Assembly: GCA_018656005.1 (NCBI GenBank)
Contig: JABHZW010000021.1
Coordinates: forward strand, 1 to 64,000
Source of the DNA: Candidatus Pseudelusimicrobium marinum
GTDB taxonomy: Bacteria; Elusimicrobiota; Elusimicrobia; Elusimicrobiales; Elusimicrobiaceae
Direction of reading: 5' to 3'
Length of the DNA stretch: 64,000 bases
In this document: positions 17,847-25,675 of the stretch, piece after piece
Position numbering within the stretch: the stretch's first letter is position 1
How the letters are laid out: every line of letters starts with the position of its first letter
Notes under the pieces: generated by a model
What the model saw: only the letters and a program-made list of their open reading frames with translations
What the model was told of the DNA's origin: nothing
The model's database searches: none
Program-made: the position numbers and the translations under genes

Positions 17847-17920
17847 TTGCGGGGACTGGATTTGAACCAGCGATCTCAAGGTTATGGGCCTTGCGGGATA
17901 CCAGGCTTCCCTACCCCGCA
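17847..17920 (-). tRNA. tRNA-Met(CAT), initiator-like
   Basis: The 74-nt cloverleaf has acceptor stem TGCGGGG/CCCCGCA, an initiator-like D arm (AAGCCTGGTA), anticodon stem CAAGG/CCTTG with loop CCCATAA, and T arm CTGGTTCAAATCCAG. The anticodon is CAT. Overall it is closest to fMet tRNA, but position 33 is C instead of the near-universal U, only two of the three G-C pairs of the initiator anticodon stem are present, and pair 1:72 is T-A. CCA is not encoded. It could also be tRNA-Ile2. Confidence 0.85.
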
Positions 17921-18029
17921 ATACTATTGTAGCAAATATTCGGCGGCTATTCAATTCAAAATAAAACTTTACAAGTTAAAAATTGTAATTTATACTATTA
18001 ATAACAAACAAAAAAGAGGATTTAAAATT

Positions 18030-18476
18030 ATGTTTAAAAATTTAAGAAACAAAAAAGCTTTTACACTTATAGAACTTTTAGCAGTAGTATTAATTATTGG
18101 TATCTTCGCTGCCGTAGCTTATCCAAACTATAGAGTATTTAAAGAAAACGCATCCATAGCAGAAGCTCTGGAAAATATTGAACAAGTAAGAGCTAAACAA
18201 GAATATTTTTTAACATTTAACGGCAGTTATACAGAGGATTTTAATGTACTAGATCTTGATATCTCTGGTAGCATTGACGAACCAGAAGTATTTGAAACAG
18301 ATAACTTTTCCTATGAGTTATATTCCAACTATGTGACCGCTATAAGACTAAACAGCATCGGCTACAAAATAACTCTTACAAGCTATACAAATCCACTTGT
18401 AAGTTGTTCATGCCCAGTAACTTCTGTGACATGCACCAAAGTTTGCAATAGCTTCGACAGTATCTTAAGCAACTAA
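18030..18476 (+). CDS. Type IV pilin-like protein
   Basis: The 148-residue prepilin has a short basic leader (MFKNLRNKKA), the class-III signal motif A|FTLIE and a hydrophobic helix (LLAVVLIIGIFAAVAYP) with Glu at +5. The C-terminal region carries several cysteines (CSCP, CTKVC) that could form disulfides. AGAGGA precedes the ATG at 18030; the frame is open further upstream through the tRNA and foldback region, but that is not coding. It faces the pilus operon and is transcribed towards it, perhaps as a separately regulated major or minor pilin. Ala rather than Gly precedes the cleavage site. Confidence 0.85.
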   Translation: MFKNLRNKKAFTLIELLAVVLIIGIFAAVAYPNYRVFKENASIAEALENIEQVRAKQEYFLTFNGSYTEDFNVLDLDISGSIDEPEVFETDNFSYELYSNYVTAIRLNSIGYKITLTSYTNPLVSCSCPVTSVTCTKVCNSFDSILSN

Positions 18477-18497
18477 TTTTTATTATGAAATTTTAGA

Positions 18498-19442
18498 TTA
18501 AATAGTTAGGAAGAAATCGTAATCTTTTTTCTCTTTATCTTTTTGACTCTGTATTTTTTTATACCATTTCCAAAATTTTTGTTCTAAATTGTTGAAATTT
18601 CTATAATGATAAACTTTTCTTAGAGCATATTCTAAATCTCTACCTTCTTTGATAAGTTCACAAAACTGTTCAAATTGAACTTTTCGTTTTGCTATTTTAC
18701 TATCATAAGGGTTGAATAAATAACGGACAATCGCATATGCTTGAATATACCAATTAAGAGAATAATTTTGATTTTCTGCGAAAAAATCTTCAAATTTTGT
18801 AAAATAAATAATATTTTCATCTTCTTCTGGTTCTTCTTTTTTATTAAAACTAAATGTAAATTTTTTATCTTTCTTTTTTTCGTCTTTATAACTTTTTATA
18901 TTATTATTCAACAACAAATTATCCCACACTTTATTCTCTGGTGTGCTAGATGTGGAATCTTCTAATAAGGTAGCCATACCCTCATCTATCCAGCGGGGTG
19001 GCATATCCAAATTCGGGTCTTGGTCTGGATTAAAATATCTGGTAGTAAACATATGGACAATTTCATGTGCGATATCTTGTTTGGTATTGGTAAAATTTTC
19101 TTTATTGTCGTAAAAAGCTATTGTATTTTCCAATGGATAGGCAAGCGCACGAGAACCATAAGCATTTTCCCCCTCACCCTTTAGATAATTTTCGTAACTA
19201 CTATAAATATAAACTGTTATTTTGCCGTTCATCATCCAACCGATATTTAGACGAAGAGTAGAGTATATTTTCTCTAGATTCATAGACAAGTTTGGGCTGG
19301 ATAGACCGTTAGAATTTTTTTCTTTTTTGATTATAAAATTTGCCGTAGTATAACTAGTCCAATTATTTTCTGCAGTAGTAATGCAGAAAACAATTGGACT
19401 AAAAGCTAAAATAAACACTATTAAAATTAAAAGTTTCTTCAT
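18498..19442 (-). CDS. Secreted gluzincin-type metallopeptidase (peptidase MA-like)
   Basis: The 314-residue protein has a signal peptide (about 1-20), zinc motif HEIVH (His126, Glu127, His130) and the downstream WIDEGMA with Glu154 as third ligand, as in the peptidase MA/M1-like gluzincins. A charged Lys/Glu insert follows, then an aromatic-rich C-terminus. The ATG at 19442 begins the signal peptide; a TTG further upstream lacks support. It is the last gene of the pilus operon, overlapping no pilin, so it may act on exported or envelope proteins; processing of pilins is only a guess. No clear ribosome-binding site. Confidence 0.8.
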   Translation of the reverse strand: MKKLLILIVFILAFSPIVFCITTAENNWTSYTTANFIIKKEKNSNGLSSPNLSMNLEKIYSTLRLNIGWMMNGKITVYIYSSYENYLKGEGENAYGSRALAYPLENTIAFYDNKENFTNTKQDIAHEIVHMFTTRYFNPDQDPNLDMPPRWIDEGMATLLEDSTSSTPENKVWDNLLLNNNIKSYKDEKKKDKKFTFSFNKKEEPEEDENIIYFTKFEDFFAENQNYSLNWYIQAYAIVRYLFNPYDSKIAKRKVQFEQFCELIKEGRDLEYALRKVYHYRNFNNLEQKFWKWYKKIQSQKDKEKKDYDFFLTI

Positions 19443-19452
19443 AATAAATATA

Positions 19453-19800
19453 TTATAGGTTTGTTTTGTCTGTAGAATACACAACTTCAAAATAATCTTG
19501 CCCAGGCACATTAGAAATTGTTACCGTAGTAATAATAGTTCTGCCATCATCTGTAAAGGTACAATATTCTGTACCTGCAGAAAGTGTTGTATCGTTTTCT
19601 AACCAATAACCCTGTCTTTCTGCCATACATGCTTCCAAATAATGTTTCGAGGATATTTTATGTTTTATTCTAATCATAGCGCTAGTTCTAGATAAAGTTA
19701 AATTAAGTATAACCGTTGCCATTGCTGCAATAATTATCCCCACAATTAATACTTGAAGCATCACAGCACCTTTATTATTTTTGATATTTTTTATATTCAT
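19453..19800 (-). CDS. Atypical minor pseudopilin (no Glu at +5)
   Basis: The 115-residue protein starts MNIKNIKNNKG then AVMLQVLIVGIIIAAMATVI, a prepilin-like leader with Gly at the cleavage site but Gln where the conserved Glu5 belongs. Lack of Glu5 is typical of tip pseudopilins such as GspK and of PilX-like minor pilins, which do not need to enter the filament by the usual salt bridge. A well-placed GGAG precedes the start. It lies 12 bp after the preceding minor pilin in a tight string. Confidence 0.7.
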   Translation of the reverse strand: MNIKNIKNNKGAVMLQVLIVGIIIAAMATVILNLTLSRTSAMIRIKHKISSKHYLEACMAERQGYWLENDTTLSAGTEYCTFTDDGRTIITTVTISNVPGQDYFEVVYSTDKTNL

Positions 19801-19812
19801 AAAATTTGCTCC

Positions 19813-20484
19813 TTAGAAGGAAGGTGAACCAAGCACTCTAAATCTTTCGTCTATTTCTGTTCTTACCACTTTACCAGTACTGGCAAATACTTTTTCTGTT
19901 ACTATAATTACTCGAACAGCATTATAATCTGAATCTGCCTCTACAGCACATTCGTCTTGTTCAACCTCTGTTAAAACTTGATCAAATCTCCAACCACTAA
20001 TTTCTTGCCCGCAAGTTGCAAGCACAGCGGTAGTTATTAATTCAAAAGTGTCAGTACTTTTACGATATCTATAAAGTATATCCCCACTACTTGCATCTAT
20101 ACAATAAAAAAAATGATCAATATCATTACTAACTACTACCTTATCGTAAGGCTCGCTACCTTTTACACTTACATTTGTAGCTCCAGAAATAAGAAATGTT
20201 GTATCATCATTACTACCAGCAGGAGGTACATCTATTGTTGTTGCTTCAGTTATGTCTTTATGAATCAAATATTTAGCATTTGCAGTTCTATTTTGATACA
20301 TAGTTTCCTGACCACCAGCACTCATAAAGCTAAAACTAGCACGCCATAACCCCATTAAAGCTAATACTACAAGCCCAACTATAACCGCTGCGACTAATAA
20401 TTCTATTAAGGTAAAACCTTTTTTATTAGATACTGAAACAAGTTCAGTATGACAGATTTTTTTATTTTTATTTAATTTTTTCAT
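19813..20484 (-). CDS. Minor pseudopilin with a repeat-derived insert in its leader
   Basis: The 223-residue prepilin has a G|FTLIELLVAA cleavage region and helix typical of type II/IV pseudopilins, PilW/GspJ-like in length. The leader is 23 residues; its middle (ICHTELVSVSNKK) is the translation of the genomic repeat GAAACAAGTTCAGTATGACA at 20437-20460. Without it the leader would read as a normal short one. The start at 20484 overlaps the 3' end of the previous gene closely; a TTG upstream is unlikely. Confidence 0.8.
   Translation of the reverse strand: MKKLNKNKKICHTELVSVSNKKGFTLIELLVAAVIVGLVVLALMGLWRASFSFMSAGGQETMYQNRTANAKYLIHKDITEATTIDVPPAGSNDDTTFLISGATNVSVKGSEPYDKVVVSNDIDHFFYCIDASSGDILYRYRKSTDTFELITTAVLATCGQEISGWRFDQVLTEVEQDECAVEADSDYNAVRVIIVTEKVFASTGKVVRTEIDERFRVLGSPSF
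20437..20460. repeat. Palindromic repeat inside a prepilin leader
   Basis: CTGAAACAAGTTCAG plus TATGACA matches the interspersed element seen at 20953 and 49759, here translated in frame within the signal segment of the pilin at 19813. Confidence 0.75.
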
Positions 20485-20489
20485 TTTAT

Positions 20490-21062
20490 TTATACCACAC
20501 AATCGATATCAAAATCTATATATTTATATTCAACTCCATTAACTGTTTCAGTCGAAACCGTATATGTAAATGTACTATCAACCGTTCTACAAACATCTGG
20601 TATCAAGCATGCAATATTATGAGGTGACCCCGCAACACTCATAGGAGTTGTATCTGTTATTCCATCGTCATGACACAACCCATTTTGATAATCGCTAGGA
20701 ATTTCTGAATAGCTTCCTTCATAAACATCTTTATCTACATAAATTTTAAGTAGATCGGACGCTTTTTCAATAGCTAAAACACTTTCCTCTCGCACGGTAG
20801 GTTGTTTAACAGATCGCAAAGAAGTAGTTAAAACAGAAAAAATTGCAGCTACTATTATAGTTAATACTGTTATTGCAATAAGTGCTTCTACAATTGTAAA
20901 ACCTGAACACCTCTTGTCATTGCGGGCTTGGTCCGCAATCTTTCTATAAGATCCTGAAACAAGTTCAGGATGACATTTGTTTTGTTCAGGATGACAGATA
21001 TTTTGTTCAGGATGACATTTGTTTTGTTTAAGATGACAGATATTTTGATTTTTATTTTTCAT
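20490..21062 (-). CDS. Minor pseudopilin with a 54-residue repeat-filled leader
   Basis: The 190-residue prepilin has cleavage site G|FTIVEALIAI at residue 54/55, whereas prepilin leaders usually have about 6-20 residues. The leader holds four 7-residue units of the form QN(I/K)CH(P/L)(E/K), ending in CHPELVSGS, then YRKIADQARND. All of this is translated palindromic and tandem genomic repeat (20915-21052). The mature part looks like a GspI/PilV-type minor pilin. GAGGAAA precedes the ATG at 21062. Whether the long leader is tolerated or processed differently is not known. Confidence 0.8.
   Translation of the reverse strand: MKNKNQNICHLKQNKCHPEQNICHPEQNKCHPELVSGSYRKIADQARNDKRCSGFTIVEALIAITVLTIIVAAIFSVLTTSLRSVKQPTVREESVLAIEKASDLLKIYVDKDVYEGSYSEIPSDYQNGLCHDDGITDTTPMSVAGSPHNIACLIPDVCRTVDSTFTYTVSTETVNGVEYKYIDFDIDCVV
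20915..21052. repeat. Compound repeat inside a prepilin gene (palindrome plus four 21-bp units)
   Basis: The region joins TCATTGCGG...CCGCAATCTTTC to GATCCTGAAACAAGTTCAGG, followed by four 21-bp units containing CAGGATGACA with alternating TTTGTTTT and GATATTTT spacers. The length keeps the reading frame open. The same palindromic element lies between genes at 49751-49790. Confidence 0.85.
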
Positions 21063-21082
21063 ATTAATAATTTCCTCTTTTA

Positions 21083-21550
21083 CTAAACAGGACAAGCTTC
21101 CTCATTATATTCCCCTTCATCATCATATCCAAAACAATCTGTCCCATCCCTTACCATAACAGCATAGTGAAAGTTTAAACAATTAGGACTTTCCAAAGTG
21201 TTATTATACGGATTACATACATAAAAATCTTCATCTGCATCTGCATATTCTTCCGGAAATTCTTCTAAATAACCACATTTAAATAAATTTTGATAATCCG
21301 GTGTTGTAGCAGGACAAACTTTTGTAAAACTAAAATCTACAATAGGTCCGCCTTGAATGGCATCATTCGGATGATCTATATAATAGAGCATAACGGCGGA
21401 ATCTAATTTTTTAAGTAAAACTTCTGAACGCTGTTCGGAACTATCTTCAATAATATTAAAAAATTCTGGTAATGCTAGAAGCATCAATGCTGTAATAACG
21501 ATCATAACGACTAAAAGTTCCATTAATGTAAAAGCTTTTTTATTTTTCAT
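21083..21550 (-). CDS. Minor pseudopilin
   Basis: The 155-residue prepilin has leader MKNKKA and A|FTLMELLVVMIVI, with Glu5 present. The mature part is acidic (many Glu/Asp) with several cysteines that may form disulfides. It resembles PilE/GspH-type minor pilins but I cannot assign an exact role. AGAGGGA precedes the start. It lies in a run of pseudopilins with about 15-25 bp between genes. Confidence 0.8.
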   Translation of the reverse strand: MKNKKAFTLMELLVVMIVITALMLLALPEFFNIIEDSSEQRSEVLLKKLDSAVMLYYIDHPNDAIQGGPIVDFSFTKVCPATTPDYQNLFKCGYLEEFPEEYADADEDFYVCNPYNNTLESPNCLNFHYAVMVRDGTDCFGYDDEGEYNEEACPV

Positions 21551-21565
21551 AAATTTCCCTCTAAC

Positions 21566-22102
21566 TTATAGTAAGTAAGCCCCTTCTACAATATGAGCTG
21601 TAGTTGTTGTGGCTGTTTTATTATAAATTATTGCATAATCATCATCTGTATACCTATCGCCCGCTTTTGTTTGACTTGCACTATCAGATTTAACACTCGC
21701 ACATGCCCATCTGGTGGAAGCACAACAAGACGGATTAGGTGCTGTAGTACTTGCATTACAATCTGTTCCGCAAATTTCATATTGATATGGATCGTCGTCC
21801 CAATCTTCATTTTCCATATATTTACAATTTATCAAAGTTGTCGGCAAATTATCCAAAGCCACACTACAAGTGCCACTACTTTTTACTACTATACCCTCAT
21901 TTAAACATCTTCCTGGATATTCATAATCAAATGTATCATAAGCAGTTGCAACTTTTCTGAGTGTTTGTTTTGCTTTATCATTTCTAGAATCTTCTACAGC
22001 TTTTTGATAAGATGTAATAGCAAAACTTGCAAGTAAAGAAAGTACTACACAAACAATTAAAAGTTCTACTAAGGTAAAAGCAAAATTATTTTTTATTTTC
22101 AT
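21566..22102 (-). CDS. Minor pseudopilin
   Basis: The 178-residue prepilin has leader MKIKNNFA, cleavage A|FTLVELLIVCVVLSLLASFAI and a Cys-rich mature region (CGTDCNAS, CCASTRWACA). Glu5 is present. AAGGA lies about ten bases upstream of the ATG. Many paired cysteines suggest a disulfide-stabilised head exposed outside the cell. Confidence 0.8.
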   Translation of the reverse strand: MKIKNNFAFTLVELLIVCVVLSLLASFAITSYQKAVEDSRNDKAKQTLRKVATAYDTFDYEYPGRCLNEGIVVKSSGTCSVALDNLPTTLINCKYMENEDWDDDPYQYEICGTDCNASTTAPNPSCCASTRWACASVKSDSASQTKAGDRYTDDDYAIIYNKTATTTTAHIVEGAYLL

Positions 22103-22114
22103 TTTATTTATCCT

Positions 22115-22612
22115 TTAAAAACCTAAGTTACATGCACCACCACTTGGATATGTGATCTCTTGAGTAGTTGTATATTTTGCTAACGGACACAAATCTGCAT
22201 TACCACCAACTTTTAATTTAAGATATGCATAAGCATCGTCGCAAGTAGCATCTGTTCCAGTGTCTGCTTTAGGACATGCCACTAAATCATAATTATCGGA
22301 ATTCCAATTTATTCTTTTCAAATAACCGCAACCTACCAATATATTTGGCTCATATGTCGTACTAGTTGCAACAGAACAAGCAGGTGTAGTCATAGCATTT
22401 GTAACCGTACCATACAAGACGGTAGAAGAATCTGTATAATCCTGTTGAAACTGCATAGAAGCAACCCCCACAGCTACCATTGCGGAATGCATTTTATTAT
22501 AATCATTACTATCTCTTGTTTTGTCAAAAGAAGGCATGGCAACAAAAAGTATTATACTAGCTACAATAACTAAAACTAAAACTTCTAATAATGTAAATGC
22601 CTTTTTGTTCAT
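22115..22612 (-). CDS. Minor pseudopilin
   Basis: The 165-residue prepilin has leader MNKKA and A|FTLLEVLVLVIVASIILFVA with Glu5. Like its neighbours it has several cysteines, including CGYL and CPLA. The ATG at 22612 is preceded by AGGGG in TTGCAAGGGGAAATT; the open frame extends upstream into the PilC/GspF gene end but has no start signal there. It is the first pilin after the platform gene. Confidence 0.8.
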   Translation of the reverse strand: MNKKAFTLLEVLVLVIVASIILFVAMPSFDKTRDSNDYNKMHSAMVAVGVASMQFQQDYTDSSTVLYGTVTNAMTTPACSVATSTTYEPNILVGCGYLKRINWNSDNYDLVACPKADTGTDATCDDAYAYLKLKVGGNADLCPLAKYTTTQEITYPSGGACNLGF

Positions 22613-22631
22613 AATTTCCCCTTGCAAATTT

Positions 22632-23855
22632 TTATTTATAGCTAGAACCAACTTGCGATAATTGAAATATAGGTATAAATATAGATGCAACAACAACTAA
22701 AATTATTCCACCGATACCTATTATTAATATAGGGTCTATAATAGCCGAGAATCTTGCTATAAACTGGTTAACTTGTTCCTCGTAGAAAGATGCTAGCGTT
22801 TCTATAATATCTGGCAGTTTACCAGACTCTTCACCCATAAGCATCATTTCTGTCATAATTTTTGGAAATGAATTTGTGCCTTCAAAACTTTCAGATAAAC
22901 TTTTACCAGAAGATACCTCTTTTTTCGCTTTTATTAATGCTTCTTGTATTATTACATTACTTGCAAAAACATCTTCAAGCACAGCAATAGAGTTTAATAT
23001 TGTAACACCACTTTTTAACATAGTAGATAAAGTTGAAAGCATTCTTTCGAAATAAATATTTTTTACAAAATTACCAAATATAGGAAGTTCTATTAAAGTG
23101 CCGTGCCAAACTCTCTTACCACCTTCAGACGATAAATATAAGTTAATGGCTACAACAACAAATACTACTCCTAAAATTAAGTAGCCCAAATTATCTGTAA
23201 ATGCAGACGAAACACCAAGCACCATTTTTGTTACTACAGGAAGATCCATTTGGAAGTCTGAAAAAATATTAGCAAATGTAGGCACAATTTTTGCGATGAA
23301 AAATATCAACACACCAACAGCCATTAAAAATAATATTGCAGGATATGTTAATGCAGTAATAAGTTTACCTTTCATAGCCTCGGTTGATTTAACATACTCC
23401 GCTATTTGTCTTAATACTAGAGATAATTTACCGCCAACTTCACCAACTTGAATTAAAGCTTTCCATAAATTATTAAAAACTTTCGGATGCTTTTCCACAG
23501 CAGATGAAAAACTAGATCCACTAGCTAAATCATTTGCTACTGTATTTAAAACAACACCCAACTCTTTATTAGATGTATTTTCTGAAAGCAATGTTATAGC
23601 TCTTACAATTGGCACACCACCTTCTATCAGCGTCGATAACTGTTCGGAAAAGAATATAAGTGCACCTGGTGCAACTCTCTTACCTTTAAACTTCAATAAT
23701 TTTTTTATACCGTCTTTTGATACCCCTTTTACGGATAATACTACATATCCTTTTTCCTGTAAAAATTCCACTACTTTCGGTTCACTAGATGCAGAAACTT
23801 TTCCTTTTATAAGTTTACCCTTGGCATCTTGTGCTCTATAAATAAATTTTTCCAT
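22632..23855 (-). CDS. pilC: Type IV pilus/type II secretion inner-membrane platform protein (PilC/GspF)
   Basis: The 407-residue protein has the two GspF domains (about 70-195 and 270-395) with three membrane segments and typical motifs FSEQLSTLIEGGVPIVRA and MMLMGEESGKLPDIIETLASFYEEQV. It anchors the assembly ATPase and recruits pilins for polymerisation. AGGA is well placed before the ATG, and the gene follows the ATPase gene by four bases, so the two are translated together. Length is normal for the family. Confidence 0.93.
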   Translation of the reverse strand: MEKFIYRAQDAKGKLIKGKVSASSEPKVVEFLQEKGYVVLSVKGVSKDGIKKLLKFKGKRVAPGALIFFSEQLSTLIEGGVPIVRAITLLSENTSNKELGVVLNTVANDLASGSSFSSAVEKHPKVFNNLWKALIQVGEVGGKLSLVLRQIAEYVKSTEAMKGKLITALTYPAILFLMAVGVLIFFIAKIVPTFANIFSDFQMDLPVVTKMVLGVSSAFTDNLGYLILGVVFVVVAINLYLSSEGGKRVWHGTLIELPIFGNFVKNIYFERMLSTLSTMLKSGVTILNSIAVLEDVFASNVIIQEALIKAKKEVSSGKSLSESFEGTNSFPKIMTEMMLMGEESGKLPDIIETLASFYEEQVNQFIARFSAIIDPILIIGIGGIILVVVASIFIPIFQLSQVGSSYK

Positions 23856-23859
23856 AAAA

Positions 23860-25581
23860 TTAATCCTCTTTTGAAACAGTAGTTTTGAAAACTTCTTGCT
23901 CTGTTATTTCACCTTTTATAAATTTACTCCATGCACTTGCTCTTAAATTCCATACGGCTGTTTTTTCTACAACTTTTCTTAGTTCTACTAAATCTTGTGT
24001 TTTATAAATTATGTTTCTCATATCCTCTGTAATTTTATAAACTTCATAAATGGCTTTTCTACCTAAATACCCAGTTTCTGAACATTTAGGACACCCTACC
24101 TCTTTATAAAATTTCCATGTATTACTTTGCTCCGCTTTAATAGTTGGATTTTCTGCCACGATTTGTTTCTTAACTTCTTCACTTGGATTATGTTGAACCT
24201 TACAATGTGGGCATAATATTCTAACAAGTCTTTGTGCTGCTACAACTTCTAAACTACTAGAAAGTAAAAATGGTTCCATACCCATATCGATAAGCCTTGG
24301 TATAGCACCAAGCGCATCGTTTGTATGTAATGTGGATAACACTAAGTGACCAGTTAATGCAGCTTTTAAACATGCTTCTGCTGTTTCTTGGTCTCTTACC
24401 TCACCAACTAATATAACATCGGGGTCTTGTCTTAAGAAAGACCTTAAACCTGTAGCAAATGTTAGGCCGATTTGTGGTTTTACTTGTACCTGACTTATAC
24501 CCGCAAGTTTATACTCTACCGGATCTTCTAATGTCATAAAGTTGAGTTCTGGGGTTTTAATAGTATTTAAAACAGCATTAAGTGTTGTGGTTTTACCAGA
24601 CCCTGTAGGACCTGTCAAAAACATTAAACCGTGTGGTGATTTAGCAGCATCTATAAATATCTTTTTTTGTTCTTTTTCAAAACCTAAACTTTCGATATTA
24701 AGTTCACTTGTACCTCTATCCAAAATCCTTAAAACAAGTTTTTCCCCGTAAACTGCAGGACATACCGATACCCTGATTTCAATTGCTCTGTTTTGAAATT
24801 TTATACCAAAACTTCCGTCTTGTGGAAGCCGTCTTTCAGAAATATCTAATTTGGAAAGAATTTTTATCCTACTTATAATAGCAGCAACACTATCTTTTGG
24901 TGGTGAAGTTCTTTCGTGCAAAGCACCATCTATTCTAAATCTTAAACTCACTTGTTCATCAAATAATTCCAAATGGATATCACTAGCTCTTTCACTTATT
25001 GCCTGTTTTAATATGGCATTAACAAGTTTTATAGAACTTACCATTCCGCTAGATATTTTATCTAAGTCTAACTTTTCGCCAACATTAACTTCTACATCGC
25101 CCTGATCTTCGTCATCATCTTTTACGGCTTCTTCAAGTAAATCTTTCCCGCCATAAAAGGCATCTATTACAGATAATATTTGAGATTTACTAGCTATAAA
25201 TGGTTGTATTTCTTTACCCGTCATCATTTTGATATTATCTACCACAAATATATTGGACGGGTCGTACATGGCTATTGCCATTACATCATCTTCTATAAAC
25301 AAGGGGATTATTAGATTTTCCCTAGCATAATTTTCGCTTACTAACTCTTGTAAATTTTGATCTCGTTCTGGGTTTAGAACTTTGTTTTCTTTTGAAGCAT
25401 ATGGCACACCAAACTGCTTAGACATTGCTAAGGTTATTCCCTCTTCCGAAGCAAAACCTAACTTAACAATAGCATCGCCTAAAGAACATTTATTTTGCTG
25501 TTGATACCGAAGCGCTTTCTTGTATTGTTCTTGATCTATAGTACCGTTTTCAACTAATATTTCTCCAATTTTTTTTGCCAT
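23860..25581 (-). CDS. pilB: Type IV pilus/type II secretion assembly ATPase (PilB/GspE)
   Basis: The 573-residue protein has an N-terminal MshE/GspE-like domain (ILVENGTI, GDAIVKLGFASEE), then the secretion ATPase core with Walker A GPTGSGKTT (about 325), Asp box TLEDPVEY, Walker B DVILVGEVRD (about 387) and the four-cysteine zinc site CPHC/CPKC (about 460-505). It powers pilus or pseudopilus assembly. A separate retraction ATPase (PilT) is not seen in the window. The MshE-like N-terminus is a possible c-di-GMP sensor. Confidence 0.95.
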   Translation of the reverse strand: MAKKIGEILVENGTIDQEQYKKALRYQQQNKCSLGDAIVKLGFASEEGITLAMSKQFGVPYASKENKVLNPERDQNLQELVSENYARENLIIPLFIEDDVMAIAMYDPSNIFVVDNIKMMTGKEIQPFIASKSQILSVIDAFYGGKDLLEEAVKDDDEDQGDVEVNVGEKLDLDKISSGMVSSIKLVNAILKQAISERASDIHLELFDEQVSLRFRIDGALHERTSPPKDSVAAIISRIKILSKLDISERRLPQDGSFGIKFQNRAIEIRVSVCPAVYGEKLVLRILDRGTSELNIESLGFEKEQKKIFIDAAKSPHGLMFLTGPTGSGKTTTLNAVLNTIKTPELNFMTLEDPVEYKLAGISQVQVKPQIGLTFATGLRSFLRQDPDVILVGEVRDQETAEACLKAALTGHLVLSTLHTNDALGAIPRLIDMGMEPFLLSSSLEVVAAQRLVRILCPHCKVQHNPSEEVKKQIVAENPTIKAEQSNTWKFYKEVGCPKCSETGYLGRKAIYEVYKITEDMRNIIYKTQDLVELRKVVEKTAVWNLRASAWSKFIKGEITEQEVFKTTVSKED

Positions 25582-25675
25582 CTTTTTCCCTTTACTTTTT
25601 TAACGATTTTTTGCCAGGGAAAATTCCCTAGCAAAAAATCATTTTTAAAACTTTTTAAAATATATCAAATCAAAC

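Noticed and set aside
17766-18030. Upstream extension of the pilin at 18030
   Set aside because: The open frame runs through a tRNA gene and foldback element on the opposite strand; the pilin leader and ribosome-binding site fix the start at 18030.
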